The notes beneath the pieces are model-generated. The model was given only the letters and a program-made list of their open reading frames with translations, ran no database searches and had not been told where the DNA came from. This document shows positions 29,569 to 30,792 of a stretch of DNA of 30,792 bases, piece by piece; position 1 is the stretch's first letter; every line of letters begins with the position of its first letter. The stretch spans positions 1 through 30,792 of the forward strand of contig JAUSFR010000006.1 in assembly GCA_030649775.1 (NCBI GenBank), given 5' to 3'. The stretch comes from a bacterium. GTDB taxonomy: Bacteria; Patescibacteriota; Minisyncoccia; Phycocordibacterales; UBA10002. Made by a program: the position numbers and the translations under genes.

Positions 29569-30294
29569 ATGAACATCTACGCCATTATTCCCGCAAGAGG
29601 GGGGTCAAAGGGACTTCCCGGAAAAAACACACGGCTTCTAAATGGGAAGCCTCTTATCGCGTGGACGATTGAGTCCGCTAAGGCTGTGCCGGAAATTTCC
29701 CGAGTTATCGTCAATACCGACGATGAAGAAATCGCAAAGGTGGCGCGAGCGTACGGCGCCGAAGTATTTATGCGCCCTCCGGAACTTGCAAAGGACGAGA
29801 CACTGGATGTACCGGTTTTTGAACATCATCTGAACGCGCTCAAGGAAAAAGGCGAGCTTCCCGATATGGTGGTTGACCTTCGTGCCACCGCTCCGCTCCG
29901 AGGTAGTGCGCGAATCAAAGAGGGGTTTGCACTGTTGCTGAAACTCGGAAGAGAAAAAGCGGATTCGGTTCGTGCCGTGTCCAAGGCTTCAAAACATCCG
30001 TACAAAATGTGGAAACAAACGGGGGACTTTCTCACGCCATTCCTTTCGGAAGGCCAAACAGGAATGAAGGAACCCTACAACGCTCCACGTCAAAGTCTCC
30101 CACCAATCTTTCAGAACAACGGGTGTATGAACGCCTTTTGGTCCGAGACGGTGCTTGAGAAACAGTCTATGACGGGAGAGCGAATTGTTGGCTTCGTGAT
30201 GAGCGACGATGAATCGGTTAACATTGATACCGAATTTGATTTTATTGTGGCGGAAGAGTTGATGAAACGGAATAGTGTAAGCTCTCATTTGTAG
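29569..30294 (+). CDS. CMP-nonulosonic acid cytidylyltransferase family protein, copy 2
   Basis: A protein of 241 residues. AIIPARGGSKGLPGKNTRLLNGKPLIAWTIESA is the NeuA-family CTP loop, MVVDLRATAPLRGSARIKEG corresponds to the LLQPTSPLR region with Ala for Ser (RATAPLR), and SVNIDTEFDFIVAEEL holds the C-terminal metal-binding Asp. It is only distantly similar to copy 1 at 17396, and the changed substrate strand suggests a different acid sugar. The upstream HAD phosphatase could dephosphorylate a 9-phosphate intermediate, as in N-acylneuraminate-9-phosphatase, but no second NulO synthase is in the window. The ATG at 29569 is preferred to a TTG six bases earlier. Confidence 0.88.
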   Translation: MNIYAIIPARGGSKGLPGKNTRLLNGKPLIAWTIESAKAVPEISRVIVNTDDEEIAKVARAYGAEVFMRPPELAKDETLDVPVFEHHLNALKEKGELPDMVVDLRATAPLRGSARIKEGFALLLKLGREKADSVRAVSKASKHPYKMWKQTGDFLTPFLSEGQTGMKEPYNAPRQSLPPIFQNNGCMNAFWSETVLEKQSMTGERIVGFVMSDDESVNIDTEFDFIVAEELMKRNSVSSHL

Positions 30295-30318
30295 TCATTC
30301 GTACCACATGGGCACTTC

Positions 30319-30353
30319 TTGTTTTCTAAGTTGCAAGGCTCCTAAGAAAACAA
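30319..30353. repeat. Stem-loop between CMP-sugar synthetase and oxidoreductase genes
   Basis: TTGTTTTCT (30319-30327) pairs with AGAAAACAA (30345-30353); after one mismatch two more pairs extend the stem. There is no T tract, so terminator function is doubtful. Confidence 0.45.
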
Positions 30354-30384
30354 AGTCGTATATTCGCATAATTCGTATTTTCGT

Positions 30385-30792
30385 ATGACAAAGGTAAAAA
30401 TAATCGGAGCGGGGTCAATAGGAAATCACTTGGCGCAGGCGTCTCGCCGTATGGGCTGGGACGTGACCATTGTAGATGTGGACGAAAAAGCACTTCTGCG
30501 TACCAAGAACGAACTCTATCCTATGAGGTATGGCGCGTGGGACAGCGCGATTACGCTCACCACTCCCGACAAGGTAAAGAAGGGAGGGTTTGACATCATT
30601 ATGATTGGTACGCCTCCGCAGGTGAGGATGAAGCTCGCGCTTGAAGCGCTTAAGGAAGGTCCGAAGATACTGCAACTTGAAAAACCGCTCACGATGCCGT
30701 TTGACCCCAATCTGCGGGCTTTCACGAAGGCATATAAAGCGCAAAAGAAAACAGCGGTCGTGCTTGGGTACGACCACGCGATTGGAAAATCA
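30385..30792 (+). CDS. Gfo/Idh/MocA-family oxidoreductase (3' truncated by the window)
   Basis: The frame opens at the ATG at 30385 and stays open for 136 codons to the last base. MTKVKIIGAGSIGNHLAQASRR is a clean NAD(P) motif, DVTIVDVDEKALLRTKNEL the second strand and its helix, IIMIGTPPQVRMKLALEAL follows, and LQLEKPLT (Glu99-Lys100-Pro101) is the catalytic family motif. This is the third member of the family in the window and, unlike the one at 19467, keeps the EKP lysine. Position after the second CMP-sugar synthetase suggests it modifies the same sugar. The rest of the protein, with the substrate domain, is not visible. Confidence 0.85.
   Translation, partial: MTKVKIIGAGSIGNHLAQASRRMGWDVTIVDVDEKALLRTKNELYPMRYGAWDSAITLTTPDKVKKGGFDIIMIGTPPQVRMKLALEALKEGPKILQLEKPLTMPFDPNLRAFTKAYKAQKKTAVVLGYDHAIGKS

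Overview
This window is most likely from a small-genome uncultivated bacterium, probably Patescibacteria/CPR and Parcubacteria-like. That assignment is an inference from gene style: base composition near half GC by eye, the standard code with TGA used as stop, very short or overlapping gene junctions, few Shine-Dalgarno sequences, and many small palindromic intergenic elements. I saw no rRNA, tRNA or CRISPR array. Nearly every gene belongs to making, decorating or assembling a cell-surface glycan.

Layout. Positions 1-2400 hold a 5'-truncated transaldolase, a HAD phosphatase and a Gfo/Idh/MocA oxidoreductase, closed by a strong terminator. Positions 2467-5827 hold a GmhA-like sugar-phosphate isomerase, a GT2 glycosyltransferase (each with its own promoter), an NAD-sugar epimerase and a methyltransferase. 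Positions 5890-10681 hold a zinc-ribbon methyltransferase (minus strand), a GT-C-like membrane protein, an FkbM methyltransferase and GDP-mannose 4,6-dehydratase. Positions 10685-13034 hold a four-helix-bundle (23S IVP family) gene in inverted low-complexity repeats, a cupin, a DegT aminotransferase and a dense set of hairpins. Positions 13033-16680 hold a GT4 glycosyltransferase, a methyltransferase and a capsule-type GT-B protein. Positions 16791-27384 hold the main sugar-making block. Positions 27423-30792 hold a 2OG-Fe(II) oxygenase, a TylF-like methyltransferase, a frameshifted HAD phosphatase, a second CMP-sugar synthetase and a third, 3'-truncated Gfo/Idh enzyme.

How the genes work together. 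The block 22378-27384 reads NulO synthase, hydrolysing 2-epimerase, hexapeptide acetyltransferase, DegT aminotransferase, 4,6-dehydratase. Reversed, that is the order of reactions in legionaminic acid synthesis (LegB-C-H-G-I). A CMP-NulO synthetase lies at 17396 and another at 29569. The cell therefore probably makes a CMP-activated nine-carbon sialic-acid-like sugar, and the clustered methyltransferases, class III aminotransferase, Gfo/Idh enzymes and oxygenase may decorate it or related sugars. Gmd plus the DegT enzyme at 11542 could supply a GDP-4-amino-6-deoxymannose.

The most unusual signals are a palindromic element inserted in frame inside the NulO synthase gene, several promoters placed so that transcripts would start at or within a few bases of the ATG (leaderless genes), two MITE-like elements with long terminal inverted repeats (one containing a glycosyltransferase start codon), and the repeat-flanked IVP gene.
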